From Haliclystus octoradiatus (taxonomy: Eukaryota; Cnidaria; Staurozoa; Stauromedusae; Haliclystidae): a stretch of DNA of 64,000 nucleotides. The position numbers and the translations under genes are program-made. The stretch covers positions 15,496,538 to 15,560,537 of the forward strand of contig OU744446.1 of NCBI GenBank assembly GCA_916610825.1, written 5' to 3'. The first letter of the stretch is position 1. Each line of letters opens with the position of its first letter. Below the pieces are notes generated by a model. That model saw only the letters and a program-made list of their open reading frames with translations, was not told where the DNA came from and ran no database searches. Below, piece after piece: positions 62,101-64,000 of the stretch.

Positions 62101-63246
62101 TGAGATTGTGTGGGTGTTGAGATCATGTGCGTGTTGTGAGTTTTTTCGAAATTTGGAAAAGAAAGTTAGGGTATTCCTTCACATGAACATTTTTTGACAT
62201 ATACTTTTATGACCTTGTGCCGTTTTTTTACAATTTTAATTTTTAGTTTAAACAAAAATTCGTTTCTTATTTTTTACGCCGTTTTTCAAATATATTTGGG
62301 GTTATTTTTTTCATGAACTGCAATTTTTCATGGACATTCGGCCTAAGTTATATTTGAGTGACCCTGTCGAGCTGCAATAGAAGTTATTTCCCCCACCACT
62401 GGGTTCTAAACCAAATTGCTTATTTTTCAAAATTCATCCTGGCTACTATTGACATGGTCACTAACTAGAAATAATCCCAATAGCCATTTACTCTGCAACC
62501 ATCGTAAACCATGCAGGTTCTGTTATACAAATGTGAAATAAGAAATTTAAGCTGCTTTAATTGCATTCGACGAACCCTACTTGGATAAACATCAAGATGA
62601 CAACAGCACAAACAAACCTATTATTGGCAAATTCAACATTATTAAGCATAGCCTATTTGCCAAATGTTGCTGAACACTAAAAATAAAAGCGTTTACTACT
62701 ATGTGATATGCCTTTCATCAGGTAATTGAAATTAAGCCTGGTGAAGGTTTATGTAAGGGCAAAGAAAATGTAGCTCCTCTATATTCGATTTTCATGATTG
62801 TTTATAAATTCGCCTTGCTATATAACTTATTTTATAGTCTGTTACAAGATATTAAGGTTAGAAATATTGTAAGATATTGCCATTGGAGGTGAAATGGTAT
62901 AACAGGATCTTCCTTACAGAAGAAAACCTACCGGAAATAGTAGAATGGTAATGGATTTCGTGTCTGACTTGAAAAATGTGACGATGCGTGTTTCATTGAA
63001 TAAGCTACACAGCGTACTTTCATCGTCATTCATGGTGAAACTTAAGGAGCTGCATCCGATCTTTTTTTCGCAAATAAAACGGCAGATGAAGATGTTGATA
63101 TCATTCATCGATTCCATAGGGCTATAATCGATCTTCTTGTTATCAAACCACCTTCCTTTGTATAACAGATCATTAGCTGCTCCAACTTTTCTTATACTTC
63201 CATACATCATAATGCCGTAAACGACAATCGTGAGGTAAGAAAACAT
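44014..63246 (-). CDS. Gene C: paralogue of gene A (SP-PAN-TSP1x3-novel C-term)
   Basis: Minus-strand exons: 63246-62932, 55269-55093, 48710-48531, 47502-47278, 46813-46704 and 44127-44014. The product has a signal peptide, a PAN-like module, three TSP1 repeats and the same C-terminal domain as gene A. The five downstream exons agree in phase (1,1,1,1,0) and match gene A's in size (177/180, 180/183, 225/243, 110/110, 114/114). The first exon leaves phase 0 at its best donor (GTAGGT) while the next expects phase 1. Either a small exon is missing between 55.3 and 62.9 kb or a donor 4 bp downstream is used. The intron between 55093 and 48710 holds a decayed LTR retrotransposon. A secreted role is inferred. 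Confidence 0.8.
44128..46703. other. Gene C intron 5
   Basis: Non-coding. The block near 44710-44805 resembles 7795-7865 in gene A intron 3. Nothing else stands out. Confidence 0.5.
46704..46813 (-). CDS. Gene C exon 5: C-terminal domain, first half
   Basis: 110 nt, phase 1 in and phase 0 out. Encodes [16 protein letters not shown] and AWIDCSLNY. Donor GTGAGT; the acceptor follows a long T-run. Confidence 0.85.
47278..47502 (-). CDS. Gene C exon 4: third TSP1 repeat and linker
   Basis: 225 nt, phase 1-1. TSP1 repeat with [25 protein letters not shown] and DACPG, then a linker with [10 protein letters not shown] similar to gene A's. Donor GTAAGT. Confidence 0.88.
47503..48530. other. Gene C intron 3
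   Basis: AT-rich intron with no supported exon. Confidence 0.5.
48531..48710 (-). CDS. Gene C exon 3: second TSP1 repeat
   Basis: 180 nt, phase 1-1. [22 protein letters not shown] and C-terminal EHCRI. Donor GTAAAT, acceptor TTTCAG. Confidence 0.88.
48711..50533. other. Gene C intron 2, part left of the LTR element
   Basis: No supported exon. A 28-codon ATG frame (49659-49745, +) in a locally GC-richer patch is discussed as a finding. Confidence 0.5.
50538..50756 (-). repeat. 3' LTR
   Basis: 219 bp, TG to CA. Compared with the other LTR it carries about 24 extra bp containing a second copy of CTTGTTCT with TACGGTAG, and lacks ~16 bp at the other edge. Confidence 0.8.
50878..54519 (-). pseudogene. 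Broken pol of the LTR element (PR-RT-RH-IN)
   Basis: The first open part (54519-52651) has a short zinc-knuckle-like remnant ([14 protein letters not shown]), aspartic protease [13 protein letters not shown], and RT with [14 protein letters not shown] YIDD. RNase H follows in another frame (52633-52433) with TDHRPL and ADALSR and then an in-frame TAG. Integrase (51995-51579) shows the [11 protein letters not shown] finger, [14 protein letters not shown] and [10 protein letters not shown]. The rest (51591-50878) has a GPY/F-like module (YQGPYKVIF) and a Thr/Ser/Pro-rich tail ending in a hydrophobic stretch. Breaks lie near 52655, 52435, 52130 and 51625. Confidence 0.9.
54741..54951 (-). repeat. 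5' LTR
   Basis: 211 bp, matching 50538-50756 with two indels and a few substitutions. The divergence suggests an old insertion. Confidence 0.8.
55093..55269 (-). CDS. Gene C exon 2: first TSP1 repeat
   Basis: 177 nt, phase 1-1. [22 protein letters not shown] and PTCPG. Donor GTAAGT, acceptor TTTCAG. Confidence 0.88.
58015..58821. mobile_element. Non-autonomous hAT-like element, 807 bp
   Basis: Both halves are filled with AGTAAC/GTTACT motifs in inverted order, including TAACTAGTTAC. The edges read AGGGATGTTA on the left and, in inverse, GGGATGTTAAAG near the right. Identical 8-bp flanks ATAGTGGC (58007-58014 and 58822-58829) fit a hAT target duplication. The exact right terminus is uncertain because of a TCCCA duplication. 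No transposase. Confidence 0.7.
61249..62141. repeat. Inverted ~19-bp minisatellite arrays (foldback-like)
   Basis: The left array (61249-61412) consists of degenerate units like CACGCACACAATCTC. The right array (62006-62141) carries the inverse, like GAGATTGTGTGCGTG. About 590 bp of ordinary sequence lies between. The arms could fold into a long stem, as in foldback elements. Confidence 0.7.
62932..63246 (-). CDS. Gene C exon 1: signal peptide and PAN-like module
   Basis: ATG at 63246 (the frame reaches upstream only to a GTG). The leader [16 protein letters not shown] is a plausible signal peptide. [11 protein letters not shown] and a later C match the PAN-like spacing in gene A exon 1. 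The donor GTAGGT at 62931 gives phase 0. Confidence 0.65.
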
Positions 63247-64000
63247 TTTTTTCTTTTCCTCTATATAAAATATCACGTACCTTTTTTATCACTTAAAAAC
63301 CTGGTATAGGTTAGAGATATCCTACTATGAGAAAGTATTGATCTCTATCGCCGAACACTTGATCTTATTTATCTTTATTCACTAAATTTGGAATAATCAA
63401 TCGCATGATATGAAATAGAATACTGTCTAAATCCTATAAAATTCATGAGCATGATAATGCATTTCTAAGATGCAGCTGTTATCAGTTCTCTTGTACAAAA
63501 CAAAATCACAAATAACTCGATATACGCCGGACTGGATACGAAATCATAAAATTTTTAATGTATAATGTAGCGTAAGTAGTTTTACTAATTAAGCATAGGG
63601 ATCCGCAATGCTAATACAGCAGAGCTTCAAAATATTTAATGTATATATAGCTATAAGTCAGACAATCATGTTTTGCTACTCAAATTTTCAAATCAAGGCA
63701 AGCATCAGTCAATCTATTCAAATCAGCAAAAATGATTGTCTTTCTTTTGACCATATGTTATATATATCATGATCAATTTCTAGTATTGTCATTAACTAAA
63801 AAAGGAGAAAGACTGCTTTACAGTTATTGACTGATTGCAGTTATTCATTGGTCCTATTAAATACTAAATAGAAACTGAAATTGATTTAAGATCGAGAAGC
63901 ACCTGTACAATACCAAAGTGCTCTTAATATATTTAATATTTCTATAGTGTATTCATAATTGATTCTCTTAACTATAATTGAGCCATATAGATCAGCAGCA
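63247..64000. other. Upstream of gene C
   Basis: AT-rich. TATATAG lies immediately upstream of the ATG but is too close to serve as its TATA box. No other gene seen. Confidence 0.5.

Larger units (their letters stand above)
55270..62931. other. Gene C intron 1 (7.7 kb)
   Basis: Long AT-rich intron that may hide one small exon. It contains the hAT-like element 58015-58821, a possible transposon end at 59609 (CAGGGGCGGATCCAG) with no partner found, a short palindrome near 60410-60450 and inverted minisatellite arrays at 61249-62141. Confidence 0.55.

Noticed and set aside
61137..62197. Cys-rich open frames on both strands
   Set aside because: Low-complexity translations of the inverted CA-rich minisatellite arrays.
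1..64000. CRISPR arrays, bacterial operons or ribosome-binding sites
   Set aside because: Nothing of this kind is present; spliced genes and TATA boxes show eukaryotic DNA, and the tandem repeats have no spacer structure.

Overview
The window looks like animal DNA, probably from an AT-rich invertebrate genome. It has small exons in long introns, canonical GT-AG splice sites, mostly phase-1 junctions and TATA boxes. The host proteins are secreted modular types (thrombospondin type-1 repeats, a PAN/apple-like module, SUEL-type galactose-binding lectin domains). The species cannot be fixed from the sequence; a marine invertebrate such as a tunicate is only a guess.

Host genes. Gene A (+, coding 2553-31956, six exons) encodes about 370 aa: signal peptide, PAN-like module, three TSP1 repeats and a cysteine-containing C-terminal domain. 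Gene B (+, 33702-39978) encodes about 401 aa: signal peptide, two SUEL lectin domains and an unrecognised C-terminal domain. Gene C (-, 63246-44014) is a paralogue of gene A with almost the same exon plan; its last two exons are exactly as long as gene A's (110 and 114 nt). The C-terminal domain shared by A and C matches no family I recognise.

Mobile DNA. The 20.7-kb third intron of gene A carries a complete Polinton/Maverick of 16,082 bp (9569-25650). It has a 6-bp target-site duplication (GCCGAC) and 270-bp terminal inverted repeats built from 69-bp subrepeats. It encodes protein-primed PolB (four exons), packaging ATPase, retroviral-type integrase with chromodomain, adenain-like protease, major and minor jelly-roll capsid proteins, basic virion-like proteins, two unrecognised genes at the ends that point inward, and an unrecognised 112-aa gene made of five tiny exons. 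The PolB, INT, ATPase and capsid frames are open, so the insertion looks young. An intron of gene C carries a decayed 4.4-kb Ty3/gypsy-type LTR element (50538-54951, -) that lacks most of gag. Several short inverted-repeat elements sit in the introns and intergenic DNA: 975-1441, 4865-5321, 5416-5796, 25965-26427, 40622-41023, 42684-42814, 58015-58821 and 61249-62141.

Layout: 1-2490 non-coding plus one short element; 2493-31956 gene A with the Polinton in its third intron; 33702-39978 gene B; 40-44 kb intergenic with a 402-bp element; 44014-63246 gene C with the LTR element; 63.3-64 kb non-coding. Inside the Polinton the left-end gene runs right and PolB runs left to meet it. The ATPase-to-protease block runs right as a compact, partly overlapping cluster, followed by the spliced 112-aa gene, which converges on the right-end gene.
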